DNA of 64,000 nucleotides from Blastobasis lacticolella (Eukaryota; Arthropoda; Insecta; Lepidoptera; Blastobasidae). The DNA is taken from assembly GCA_905147135.1 (NCBI GenBank), contig LR990067.1, positions 248,001 to 312,000 of the forward strand. Direction: 5' to 3'. Below the pieces are notes generated by a model, which was given only the letters and a program-made list of their open reading frames with translations, made no database searches and was not told the DNA's origin. Shown one piece after another: positions 20,990 through 32,770 of the stretch. Positions within the stretch are counted from its first letter, which is position 1. The number at the start of each line of letters is the position of its first letter. The position numbers and the translations under genes were made by a program.

Positions 20990-21432
20990 TCGTCTGCGCC
21001 TGATCTTTGGTTCTTTTAAACCAACCCGCACATACTCGGTATGGCTCACATAAACAACCAGTTCTAGCCATTGAATCCTTCAAATCAAAACCCCGCAACA
21101 GGGCAGGATCCGGATATCAGCGGCTAAGAACCAGGGTACACATAAACATCAGCTAGTTCTATCCGTTGAATCCTTCAAACCAAACCCCGCAACAGGGCAG
21201 GATCTGGATATCAACGGTACAGACCAGGATACACAAACATATATCTACCATCTGGTTCTGACTACTGACTCCTCTCCCAACTCCCGCACAGAGTATGGTC
21301 CGGATGACAGCATCAGGTGTCCAGAATAAACATAAACACACATACACTATCTGGTTCTAATTACTGACCCCTATACCTACTCCCGCACAGAGTATGGTTC
21401 GGATGACAGCGTCAGGTGTCCAGGATAGGGTA
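20990..21432 (+). repeat. Degenerate ~95-bp tandem repeat, 4-5 units
   Basis: Units share (C/T)GGTTCT(A/G), a CCGCA(C/A)AG.G.A(T/G)G(A/G)TCCGGAT core and CAGG(A/G/T)(T/A)A. Clear starts lie at about 21,055, 21,148, 21,250 and 21,350. Neighbouring pairs (1-2 and 3-4) are more alike than distant ones. Non-coding. Confidence 0.65.
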
Positions 21433-21579
21433 CCAACATACCAACTAATACAACGTCTGTGTATTGTCTTACAGGACCATTATTCTGACCAACTTAACTA
21501 CATCGTATTATGAAGCTTCATACACAATATCCATTTCTACACAGAGGATCTCTTTATCATGGTTGTAATCGTTAAGCAC

Positions 21580-21952
21580 CTCCAACCCTAGGTGCAACTA
21601 TCTGTACAATAGCGTTATGAACGCTCGGAATATATAACCAAAACATTTTATTTTTATTATTACTTTTAGCCATCTCTGTCCCACTGCAGGGCAAAGGCCT
21701 CTCGGTCGAATGCTTTCCTCGGCCAATCCTTAGAAAAGGCGTCCAACTCGTCCCGCCATCTCCGATACTCATCATAGACATTTTTGCCCAGTCCCACTTC
21801 GGGTTGGCAGCTTTTAAACCCCTATCGGCGATTTGAGTTTTGGAGCGCAATACACTGTTTCTTATACGGTCCGACAATTTGACTCTCAAGATACTGCGCT
21901 TCATGGCTCGCTGGCCTCGAGTGCGGACTTCTGATGATCCGTCAAAATCCAT
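21580..21952 (-). pseudogene. RTE-like LINE C-terminal fragment
   Basis: The minus frame begins RTRGQRAMKRSILRVKLSDRI, then TQIADRGLKAANPKWDWA, the RAMeRs.lgvslrDRiRN..ir..t.v.D relic of RTE-type ORFs. The later WRDEL..F.RI motif needs frame changes. The end is lost. Confidence 0.7.
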
Positions 21953-24900
21953 AACATTAGTAAACTAAATTAATTAAAGTAATTGGTGAACTCCTTTAAC
22001 GACGAAATTGCCGTCAAGTATCAAATACAGTGACATGAGTGATAATTAGATCACGCTTCTGCTATAATCATGTCATCCAAGATATTTATAGCACAACAAA
22101 GTACCTATGCAGGTACAACTCTCAAGGCTGCGGTAAGTAGGTGCCTATCTTATCAACATTAACAACAAATACTTACTCGTAAGTAAGTAACTTACGATCA
22201 CTTTTTTCTGACTATCTTGAAAAACGAGTATGATCTATCACCTCCTAACCTACCATACAAAATACTGTCAGTATGGATTCCCTCTCCAAAGCCTAGTTCC
22301 CTTTCTCTCGTGAGAGGATCCTAACTAGAAAGCACTTATCCAAATGGATACGATGTTAGTTAATGGAAAGCTTTGCACCTTAATTCGAACATGTTTGTTG
22401 TGACTTAAACCAAAATCTGAGAGGGTACTCAAAAAGACATGTCAAGCTCCTAGAGTAAGATAAGTAATAATAATTATTAGTGTCATATCTTGCTAAACCG
22501 AGTAGTGAATGTCTATAACTTCATATGATGCATTGCTAAGGCTCAACCGCGCTTGCTCAGTGTTGAGTTGATTAGTTGGGACCTATATCTTCTGGGTCTA
22601 TGAGTTACGAACAAAATACAGATCAAGACGTCTCAGCCTACTTTTATCACGCGACAATTGATTTCTTTGTATCATTATAATAGCATAACATTAAATATCC
22701 AATGAGACACACTGATAGAGTCGACAACTATGTCGTGTAGGTATCCGAAGAGTTGTAAACTGACTTTCAACAAATTGTTGTTCCCACTCATTCACAATCA
22801 TCAAGGGCATGTGATTTACCTCACGCTTAGACCAAAGATAATATGATATCAAATCAGTTTCTTCGGCCAAACTATGTCATACTACTATCAATTAAGATTT
22901 TCTCATGAGACTTAAACAACCCGCCGAAACACCACTAGAGCCCCCATACGGCCACTAGGCTACTAAACTTACCTGTCTGGTAGGTGAGCCATCAGTTAAT
23001 TTTGAGAAAACAAACCATAACACACATATTGATTGATATAACCTTCCTCGACAGTCACCTTGTTCTCACTTTGTTATATAAATTTCGTCCTGTCGAGTTA
23101 CCACATCCATCAATCTAGTTCCCCTAAGCATGTTAAATCAAGACTTTCTTTTATGGCATTTCATTTATAATATTGGGTAATGTTTATTGCCTAATATAAA
23201 ATTAAGTCACACAAACTAGGTACTGTAGCACTGCTTGCTATATTAAGTTTAAAGTAAAAATGCAAATGATTAGTTGATACTAAATTGATAAGTTTGGTTT
23301 AAAGAATGATATAAAATACATATAATACCTTAGATCTAATTCAAATGGAACACATTTGAATTACCACCTAGCCAGTGCTATGTGTGCCCATAGACGCAAG
23401 CTAATAGCTTGCGTCCTACTTGCTCCGACCTATCTAAACCTACACGCCTATATCCTACTTACTCTAACCTACTTAACCGACTAGAGCCCCGGTTACCCTA
23501 TAGGAGCAGCAGGCCAACCCGAATGCCTACCTAACTTAGAGCCCGTTCAAACATACGGCCTCCGACACCTACCTGTCCTAGAACCCGTCCTTACCTAAGG
23601 CCTGCATGAGCACACACGCTACAGTACCTACTACAGCCTAAGCATGATCAATTAAAACATAAGTAATTATTATTAACAAGTTCCACTATAATCAAAATAA
23701 ACTACACATTGTGACCGGTTTCTAATAAATCATCATCATCAGTATCTTCGTCATAATTAATAATATATTATCATGTGTCACAAACTGGCCAAAGCAAGTG
23801 TCATGTCTATGAAACTGTTGAGCGCCTTATTGATCCTCCAAATTAGTTACCTGCTATCCTACGTTTTACCAAATACATAACACAATGCGTTACACAATAC
23901 ACATACATTAGTTTAAAATAATGCTATAGAATGCTATTAGTTTGTAAGTTTAATGTTTTCTTTAAAAGTACTGTTTGGCAAAATGAACATTATTTTTGTT
24001 AGCTAGTTTACTTTACCTACAGCTTGATCAATTGTGTATGATTAAGTACTTGCTCAATAAATATTTTATTATTATCATGAAGTTCCATTAAGAATATACT
24101 ACACAAACAATTATCTAAACCTAAGCAGTTCTATACAAAACCTGAAATAGTGAGCTTTTATTTCACCTTTTAAGTAAAATCATTAAACACCTAAATCATC
24201 ATAGTTCACCTGCTCCATCTCAAAAACCTAAATATCTTAAGATTCTTGACAAAATGTTGATAGAGATGCACAAAAGCATCAAGTAATTATTTTACACATT
24301 ACCATTATGTTCTAACATCCAATTTAATGTTTGTATGCCTTCATTAAGGCCAAATATGGCGCGGTGATACAAAATAACATTCTGTTTCCAACAAAGATTA
24401 TTATGAATTATTTGGGCAGGGAGAATCTGCGCAGCAGCAGGGTCACAATTCAATTGACACAGCGGTCATAACATTATTAAGGATTTATGTTAACACCAGC
24501 AACATAATATTAAAGAGTGTAAGTAGGTAAGTATATCCTAAATCGTTCAAATAAATACCCAAATTCAATATAGATAGGAATGAAATTAATTTCAATTTGA
24601 AACTTCAATCATATTTTTTAAATCATTTACTTGCTGCTACAACATCAATTGTTTTTATTAAGCTCTGTACAAATAGGTATGGATGCTATGGTATGGACAC
24701 TCCCAGAGAGTTTCTTTTGGAATAGAGAGGTTAAGGCTAATGGGCTCCTTTTTCCGCACTTGAACTCAAACTTGGTCCTTTGTACGTATAATAGAGAGAG
24801 ATAAGCTTCATGGCAATCAAGGAATTAGAATGGCTTATTTATTCTATAGGTTACTTAATGACAAGAAAACTTGAAACATGAAGTTAAATGTAATCATGAC

Positions 24901-25908
24901 TAACTCTGTAAATCAGTATTACATTATAGTATCTGCATACATACAGCACACATAGTCCAAATAAAGAATTTAATAAAAACACAAATAATAACCCGTGCAA
25001 TAAAATTTCAAATCAAACCGTTCCAACATGGGAACGATGGAAATCCAACCTAAAACCCTTGGCATAGAATACCTCTTAGAAACATAATTATACTATTCGG
25101 CTCTGACAGGGCCCATCCCAACAATCAACAGGTAGGTTATTACATCTCAATCCTCAACTTATTACATCATTCTGCTATTATTAAATTGAATTCATTGTAT
25201 AAAATTCTCTTAGATATTTACTAAAATATTTAAATCAATACAGATGCCATGACTGGGTATTTTGATTGGTTTTTGAGAGCACATTCAAAAAGAGCACAAT
25301 TTATGGTAGGCTCTAAACCTGAACGGCAGGCTTCATAAAAATGGGACCAATTAAACTGTTGATACGGGACAATATTATAAAATAGTGTTAAGAGTATCAC
25401 ATACTCTTTGTATTGATTCAATCTCTTTGCATACATTCTGTATTTAATTTTATATTTAAGCCGATGTCATCTGTCACTCTTCTTGTAATGGTGAACAATA
25501 AAACATTCGTTAATATTCTTTAAAGCTTTATTCAATCTTAATATGCCTCAATCCACTACAATTTAACAAATAGCATGTGACACCAGACTTGAATACCATA
25601 GTTACCACAATTACAAACCTTATACTTTGTTTTGTTGATATCTTACACGATGTGATCACAATGAGGGGAACCTCACATTCCTTTCTCTTCCTTGTAGGCA
25701 TGAGCCATATGAGAACAACATTATTTGCTCTCTGTTTTATTGTAGCGGGACACGTACACATCAAATAAGAGAGGAATCAGACATCCAGTGGTAACCAGTT
25801 GTTTGTTGGTAAGACTCACCTTCCATAGCAACGACCTCACCTTGGTGTGATTATCATATTCAGATTTCATCTCCGAATGTGGGCGTCGTGTTGGATCCCA
25901 CTTCTGCT

Positions 25909-26216
25909 ATCGGCGCCCTAGAGTCTAGATAGCCGACTTCATTATAACTGGATCTATCATAATCATTTTAACATCAGGCCCGGCTTTTCCATCGTCCACT
26001 ACGACACAAACTCACAACGACGTTAGTTTAAAGGCTAAGGTATTGGTATTCGTGATGGTTTCTAGTGTTAATCAAAACAAAAACATCACAGCGCACAATA
26101 ATGCGTGCGCGCGTTGCTATTGTTAACTAACCACCGACCACAAAGCAAAACAAGGACCAGCTAAAGAGTATCTATCCGATAGATATCTTATCACGACCAA
26201 TACCTCGGTGCGCCGT
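25909..26216 (+). repeat. Direct repeat, right copy (LTR-like)
   Basis: Matches 20,257-20,592 nearly base for base apart from a ~30-bp deletion (around TTAAACAGCAATTCC) and scattered substitutions. Followed by AAATA. Suggests LTRs of a coding-free element, or a segmental duplication. Confidence 0.6.
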
Positions 26217-26822
26217 CAAATATAAAATCGATACATCCGTCATCGGAAACATCAATACTTTTTCTGCTTAGCATAGCTGTTTATGTATATTGGTCATTTT
26301 GTTTGTAGTCAGTGAATTTACGTTTTTGTGAATTTTGTACATTTTTGAATTGACTTAGTAGATTTTCGACTAGAAAGAACCAAAGTGTTATGATTCAGCA
26401 GAAGGCGAGACGATAACAAATAGTCGAATGAATATCTCTCCTTAGTCTATGAAATAGGCGAGACATGCCAAACATGCACGAGACTACACGAATATAGGCG
26501 AATACTCTCTCTACATTCTCGTGATCCCGCGGAATGACAAACATGTGGAGTACGCTTTATTCTATGAACAATACAATCCACTTTGCTAGCTCTCACGCTT
26601 TTTTATTCTGAATTTAGACGACTGAATTTAGCCAAATGTAGTAAACGGCAACGAAAACCGTCATCAAATTAGGTAGGTCTCTTCTAAACTGGTCACTGGT
26701 CAAAGATATTAGCCAAAGTGACTTGTCACTGAAATATTTGTAGACATACTTACTAATAGTCGCCAATACCACCACCAGTTGTTGAAACCACCTCGGCTCT
26801 GTTTAAATGCGATTTTCTCAGG

Positions 26823-27095
26823 ATGGCTAAGTTGTTTAACTTAAAGCATAAAACAAAGTTATGCGCAAAACACCTAGGATTCCAAACCCACGAAGATACC
26901 CCTATCTATCTAACGGAGCACCTTACTGCCAAAGCTTCCCGCCTTCACTTCTTGGCCCGAGATCTGCATAAAACTAGAGGCTATAAGTTCTGTTGGACAA
27001 ACTATGGTAAAGTTTATGTTCGTAAAACAGAATCATCTCCAATCGTCTTGATCAAAAGCGAAGATCAGGTGCACCGTCTTATGCTGGAAGAATGA
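26823..27095 (+). pseudogene. LINE ORF1 C-terminal domain
   Basis: 90-residue frame MAKLFNLKHKTKLCAKHLGF, then PIYLTEHLTAKASRLHFLAR and FCWTNYGKVYVRKTESS. This is the FP-type C-terminal domain of CR1/L2-like ORF1 proteins (yvtEhLt......a......yk.vW...gkvfvRk). The start methionine is probably internal, because the family has a longer N-terminal part with a zinc finger and coiled coil that is missing here. It lies 410 bp upstream of ORF2 of the same element. Confidence 0.65.
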
Positions 27096-27504
27096 CTAGA
27101 CCTAGGCACAGATAAAATTATATTATACCTAAGTAATGTTTGCCCCTTAGAATGTAATACTTTAAACTCTGTATCTGTAATTAAGTACCTCTGTCAATTT
27201 TACTTATTAAGCTTGTTTGTAATACCACAGACCTCCATTACATACTTTACACACAAACACCTCTACAAACACTACATACATACACCCTATACAGTACTTA
27301 TAAAAATTCACACGTCATATCACAATCTGAACGCAACAATACTTACAATCACAAGGCGATACTACATTCAGTACACACTAACACCAATACATAAGCTCTT
27401 ACAAAAAATAACTCAAGCTCTAACCGCTAATAATTTAACCTACTTATCTATGCCTAGCATCGATTATTTTTCACTCATCGCGTTTTTTCGTTTGTTTTTA
27501 TGGG

Positions 27505-30500
27505 ATGGATAGCACAATAAATACCATAAATGAAATAGACAATTTGGAGATAGCTCGTTGTTTCAAATGCGATGCAACAGCTTTAAATAAACACCTAAAA
27601 GTGAATAAAAATGACATAACTCTAATATCTCAGAATATTAGAAGTATTTACCGTAATTTTGATGATTTTTTGACTACTTTAACTAACTTTAACTTTGTCA
27701 CAGATATAATAATCCTTACGGAGTGTAGACTGGACACAAACAAACAATTACCTCTTTTGCACAACTATCAATCATACAGCACAAAGTGCCAACGTAACCA
27801 AAATGACGGTGTAGTCGTCTATGTTAAAAATTCACTAACTCATAAAATAAAAGAAATTAAATTATCCCAGGCTTCTTGTTTGCAGTTAGAGACATTAAAT
27901 AGTGTCATCCTGTGTATATATAGATCACCTATCAATAACGCAGAAAGTTTTGTTGATTCTTTAAGTACTCACCTGGACTCATTAAATTTAATAAATAAGA
28001 ATATTGTTGTAACTGGAGATATTAACATAAACTTAACTGTCAAGGAATTTGAGCCACACTACTAGCAGAAAAATAGAACTAACTACCAGAATATGCTCTC
28101 CATGTATGGAATACTAGCTGGCCACACCATTCCAACGCGTGAGAAAAACTGCCTAGATCACATTATGTTGAAAATAAACAAAAGTATAAATCTTGCCACA
28201 ATTGCTGTGCTGGAAACATCTACTACTGATCATTATTCCACCCTATTATGTTTGTCGAAAATTAAAAAACGTCAACCTGCTTACAAAACAAAGTCCGTCT
28301 TTAATTCTGAAGAAGCCCTAAAGCAATTAAAGACTAAAAATTTGACTGCATTACTTTTGTGTGATGAACCGAATGTCATCATAAACAAACTTACATCCAT
28401 CCTGACTAGTATTATCAAAGAAAATACCACCACTACTAATATCTCCTCCCAACGACGTATATTAAAGCCCTGGATGACACCGGGACTATTAAGGTGTATC
28501 ACGCACCGTAACAATCTACAAAAAAAAGTACAAAAGGATCCATATAATGAAATAAACAAAATTGTATACAGTAGATATAGGAACTTTTGCAATAAATTAA
28601 TAAAAAACATAAAAATACAATATGAGAGGGACTTATTGGCCAAAAGTACTCACGATATTAAGTTACTATGGAAAAATATTAAGAACATAACGTATTCCAG
28701 TAAAAACTCTAAATCGAACTTAGAGCTGTTAAATATGAAAGCTACGCCCTATGCATCTGCTAATAACGCCAACAAATTTTTTTCCTACATCGGTAAACAA
28801 CTTGCTCTACAGATCCAACCAAGTCCGCACGACGTCAACTGCTACCTAAAAAGTTTGCCATCCAACACTAATTCCTTTGTTTTGTTGCCGACCGACAATG
28901 ATAAAGTTTGTAGTACTCTGAGAAATCTGAAATCAGATAGTGCACCTGGATGGGACAATATTCCAACATCTTTCTTAAAACTCGCGGAAAAAGAAGTAGT
29001 TCCCATTGTCGCTCATGCAATCAATCAATGTTTTATAAAAGGTGTCTTTCCTACTGCTTTTAAGCAGGCGTTGATAACGCCTGTGCATAAGAGTGGGGAG
29101 AGGGACGATATCAATAATTACAGGCCAATCTCTGTGCTGCCTGCAATTTCAAAAATAATGGAAAAATTATTGAATAAAAGACTTTTAGACTATCTTGATA
29201 AATACAATATCTTATCACAAAACCAATTTGGCTTCAGGAAACACAGATCTACAGAAGATGCGATCTCTGAATTTACCTCTTATGTCACCGAACAACTTGA
29301 CAATCGTCATAAATGCCTGTCTGTATTTATTGACCTAAAAAAAGCTTTCGATACAGTCTCTCTCCCCATACTTTTGCACAAGCTGAATTTAATAGGTTTG
29401 AGAGGAGTTCCACTCCTCCTGTTCACGGACTACCTAACAGATAGGAAACAAAAAGTAAAACTGAACCCTAACTGTACTAGCGAGTCTGAGCAGGTGTTAT
29501 TTGGCGTACCGCAGGGCAGCGTTCTTGGGCCAACACTTTTTTTGATCTACATTAATGATTTATGTACAATGAGGCTCATGAACGCTAAAATCCTGGCTTA
29601 CGCGGATGACACTGTTGTTGTATTTTCTGCGGATACCTGGAGTAATGTAAAAGCTAGCACAGAGAGAGGGCTTAAGATGATATCAGAATGGCTATATAAT
29701 AACATCCTAACATTAAATGCAACGAAAACTAATTATATCTGTTACAGCTTGTATAATAATTCCCAGCCTGACACAAATTTTAATATAAAATTACACAAGT
29801 GCAACTGTACACCTAATACTAATACCTGCAGTTGTCCATCTCTGCAGAAAGTCAACCAAACAAAATATTTGGGTGTGTTCGTGGACCAGCAATTATCTTG
29901 GTACTATCATCTTGAACACGTCAGTTCAAGAATCAGAAAATTAACACATATTTTTAAAACATTGAGACATGTGGTGCCAAGTTCTGCTGCTGGAAAGGGT
30001 ATTAAAAACAGAGACATCCTAAAAGAAATCTATATGGCTCTGGTTCAGTCTGTCATTGGCTATTGCATTTCTATATGGGGTGGTGCAGCGAAAATGAAAT
30101 TTCTCGAAGTGGAACGAGCCCAGCGTAGCTTGCTTAAAGTTGTGTATTTTAAGAACAGGAGATTTTCCACAAATGCTTTATATGGCCTTTGTCAACTGTC
30201 CACAGTCCGAAAACTCTATATTCTAAACATTGTCTTAAGAACGCATAGGTCTGTTCCATATGACCCTAATCTTATAAAAAGACGAAGGAAAGACACTGTG
30301 GTGCCTCTGCCGGAAGTAAACACCACTTTTGCTTGTAGACAACATCCTAGACGCTCTGCCAAACTATATAACGCACTAAATAAAATTTTAGACGTTAATT
30401 CTAAAACTTACCACGAATGTAAAAAAGCCGTACAAAACTGGCTTACATTAAAAAATATGACGAAATTGAGCTTCTACTTGAGAACTAACTTACATACACA

Positions 30501-30603
30501 CACCACACACATACACACACTCACACACACACACACACACACACACATTCAAACTTTCATATGTTCATGTTTTGTTATTGTTTCTTTTCCTATTAATATC
30601 TAA
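27505..30603 (+). pseudogene. Non-LTR retrotransposon ORF2 (endonuclease-RT), one in-frame stop
   Basis: A single frame of 1,033 codons interrupted only by TAG at 28,063-28,065. The N-terminal ~220 residues form an APE-type endonuclease (LISQNIRSIYRN start, a TEC.. metal-site region, a TGDININL motif and a C-terminal CLDHIML). Reverse transcriptase follows: NYRPISVLPAISKIMEK, FIDLKKAFDTVS, VPQGSVLGPTLFLIYINDL and the catalytic LAYADDTVV. A thumb and a C-terminal helical region follow. The last residues run into a (CA)n tract (HTHTHTH..), so the stop at 30,601 may not be the original one. Clade is CR1/L2-like. The single stop suggests a young inactivation. Confidence 0.85.
30490..30547 (+). 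repeat. (CA)n microsatellite
   Basis: Imperfect then perfect CA repeat at the end of ORF2, read as alternating His-Thr in the ORF frame. Confidence 0.9.
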
Positions 30604-30755
30604 TATAAGTAGAGATAGAGCAACTACATTGTTACCATAGAAGAGCGGTGTCTTCTAACACAGGCCTAGCCTAAAAGGAGACATCTGCCACTAGTGATAC
30701 AGAAATTGTTAAAATGAAATAAAATATTTATTTATTATTTTATTTATTTAATACA
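30604..30755 (+). repeat. 3' untranslated tail of the 26.8-30.8 kb LINE
   Basis: Short untranslated sequence ending AAATGAAATAAAATATTTATTTATTATTTT, the presumed 3' end of the retrotransposon. Confidence 0.5.
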
Positions 30756-31641
30756 TAGTTTTAGAGTATATTTCTAAACATCTTGACACATATATGTGAC
30801 CGGCTGTAGGCTTAACTAAAATCACTATCTTCCAATTGAGTGCCTTAGCAAATTACACAAAGCTTCCAGCGCAGCCAAAATGTCGCAAAGGTTCAACCTT
30901 TAAAAACTGTTTTACCGACTCGATGGCGGCGTCACAACGGCAAGAAAAATGAAGAGCAGAGCCGTTGCATGTGGATGTGGTGTGGTGTGTAAAAGGGACC
31001 TCACTCAGCTTCATGCCCTGTTTAGGTTTTAAGGTTTTCGTGGTTATTTACTAACTTTACACATGTTATCGGGTATTTGACTATGACACATGCAACTGCG
31101 TCGAAATATCGAGGTAAAAACAATTCTAACCGTAGTATAATCCGCGTCACGAAAGAAGAAACTTGTCAAATGGCAAAGGAGGGGATTTCGCGCAGGTAAT
31201 CGTATACAGCGCAAGTCGAACCACGTGACCCGCCAAGTCTCTCTTATTTGACACTAGCTTTAAAAACAGCCGTTTCTTGGCCGTCTGTAAAAATGCTGGC
31301 TTGCACTTTCGGACATGTAAAATTATTTCGTAATCGGTCGATTTTTTGGAGTAAATTACGTATGTCATCACAGCTGTCACTATCTTGCCTGACTGACTGT
31401 CTGTTTTTTAGTCTTGGGTTTCCCGGCTGCAAAACAGCAACATTGTTTGTTGTGATATTTCCTTATCTCCTTTTTACTGTTGTTGTAGTTCTATTAATTG
31501 TAGTATATACTACTATAACCTCCGATAGTTCCTAACCTAACTCGGTGTCTTCTTTTATTTATTCAGCGTAAGTCTATGCCATTTTAGCTCGCTTCAAAAA
31601 GTTTTGGTGTCGACTTTCTTCAATGTAGTCTACTTGGAACG
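30756..31641. other. Spacer upstream of the candidate exon at 31,642
   Basis: No repeat or gene is recognised. If the 31,642 exon is real its promoter and leader lie in the last few hundred bases; the leader ends CTACTTGGAACG before the ATG. Confidence 0.35.
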
Positions 31642-31711
31642 ATGGAAGCCGAATTAAACATTTCAGTAGCTAAGACAATAGAAGTAGCTAGCGCACAGTA
31701 TGAGAGACTAC
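31642..31711 (+). CDS. Candidate first coding exon
   Basis: ATG (context GGAACGATGG) opens MEAELNISVAKTIEVASAQY then ERLR, ending at donor GTAAGTAATCC in phase 1. 70 nt. The leader and donor resemble those of the minus-strand exon at 19,483-19,537. The following intron starts with a family F repeat. No further exon could be placed in the window. Helical and charged, with no domain recognised. Confidence 0.4.
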
Positions 31712-31739
31712 GTAAGTAATCCCTACTATTATTCCAACC

Positions 31740-32290
31740 CTATTATAAATTTAATAAGAAAGTAAATCGGTTAAACCACTGCATCGGTTTTGATGAAATT
31801 CGGTATAGAGGTAGTTTAGCACTTAAAGATGGACATAGGCTACTTTTTTCTCATCCGTTTAGAAGATACCAAAGGGTGCAACTCAAAAAGATTTAGATAA
31901 ATCGAGAAAAGGCACCCGGGAGGTTGCCTTCTTTTCCTCAGCGACCCCTTTGCTACACTCCAACCTCCCATCCACTCGCAAGCTCGCAAGATAAGTAGCC
32001 GTATTCACAATGATTCGAAACCGTTTCCGAACGATTCGACACGAAATTCGTGAGCTGCGAATCCGTGTCGATCGACTCGAAAACTGTTATTCAAAATCCT
32101 GATAGATTCCACGGAAACTGTACTCTCTATAACATATGAAAATTTCATCAAAGATAACTGAAACCACATTTTCCTAAAAACTTTTGCGGGGCCTTTGTCG
32201 ATTCCGTATCCGAATCCGATTTCCGAGCCATTGTGAATACGGCTAAAGGTGAGTACCGAGCGGAGCCGCGGACGGGCAGCTAGTCTTTAT
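31740..32290 (+). mobile_element. Family F repeat with a nested MITE
   Basis: Begins CCCTATTATAAATTTAATAAG, has CGGTTTTGATGAAATTCGG and CATAGGCTACTTTTTTCTC, and ends GGAGCCGCGGACGGGCAGCTAGTC, the usual order of this insect repeat. It is interrupted at 31,996-32,245 by a MITE and contains sequence repeated in inverted orientation at 32,395-32,476. Confidence 0.6.
31996..32245. mobile_element. 250-bp MITE with perfect 17-bp terminal inverted repeats
   Basis: Left end TAGCCGTATTCACAATG and right end CATTGTGAATACGGCTA are exact reverse complements. Flanks give a possible TA or AAG duplication, so the superfamily is uncertain. No coding content. Inserted in the family F repeat. Confidence 0.8.
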
Positions 32291-32394
32291 CTACTAAGGT
32301 AAAACTTTAGTATATGGATCTTTGATATAAGGAAACGGGAGACCCTCCCCGGGTGGTGTGGAGAACAACCCCTTCGAATGGGGGATTGCGGAGC

Positions 32395-32478
32395 TGGGTT
32401 TAGGGTAGCAAAGAGGGCTCTTCCCGGGTGTCTTTTCTTGATTTTTTGAATTGCACCCTATGGTATCCTCTAACCCGG
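32395..32478 (-). repeat. Inverted partner of 31,866-31,955
   Basis: The reverse complement reads GATACCATAGGGTGCAATTC, then TCAAGAAAAGACACCCGGG, matching GATACCAAAGGGTGCAACTC ... GAGAAAAGGCACCCGGG at 31,866. Confidence 0.6.
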
Positions 32479-32639
32479 AGCTTAATAGTTTTTTTATGAC
32501 TATTTTTGTTTCGATTTTGAGGCAATGTTATTAAGTACGCTGCTTTATAATTTTAAAAATTCTTCGAGTCAACTAGTAGGTAAGCGGCCACTTTTATTGT
32601 GTAGGTGCTTACACATTGATTCGTATGCAAGCGTACCGT

Positions 32640-32770
32640 AATTTCGAGCGGGCACTGTAAGTCTCAGTAGGCGCGCTGGGCAAGCGTTCAACTCGAAGGA
32701 CCCGAGTTTGCATCTCCCTAGTATCATCATAGTTTTTTTTTTTTTTTTGTCCTTTTTTTTTTTTGTGTAT
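32640..32770 (+). repeat. Possible tRNA-like SINE head and T-rich run
   Basis: GCGCGCTGGGCAAGCGTTC, AACTCGAAGGACCCGAGTT and GCATCTCCC resemble the lower half of a tRNA, followed at 32,733-32,765 by long T runs. No intact cloverleaf is claimed. Confidence 0.3.

Larger units (their letters stand above)
20593..25908. other. 5.3-kb AT-rich interior between direct repeats
   Basis: No gag, protease, RT or integrase frame is visible on either strand. It contains a tandem repeat (20,990-21,430), an RTE fragment (21,580-21,952), a perfect 11-bp hairpin (23,393-23,415) and long AT-rich runs. Two donor-like AAGGTGAG motifs lie near 25,820-25,845 on minus, but no exon is defined. Confidence 0.4.

Noticed and set aside
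20257..26216. Complete LTR retrotransposon
   Set aside because: No gag or pol coding trace in either strand of the interior and no clear primer-binding site or polypurine tract, so only LTR-like repeats are reported.
28281..28643. 120-residue minus-strand open frame
   Set aside because: Antisense shadow of the LINE ORF2; composition is hydrophobic because it is the complement of Lys/Asn-rich coding sequence.
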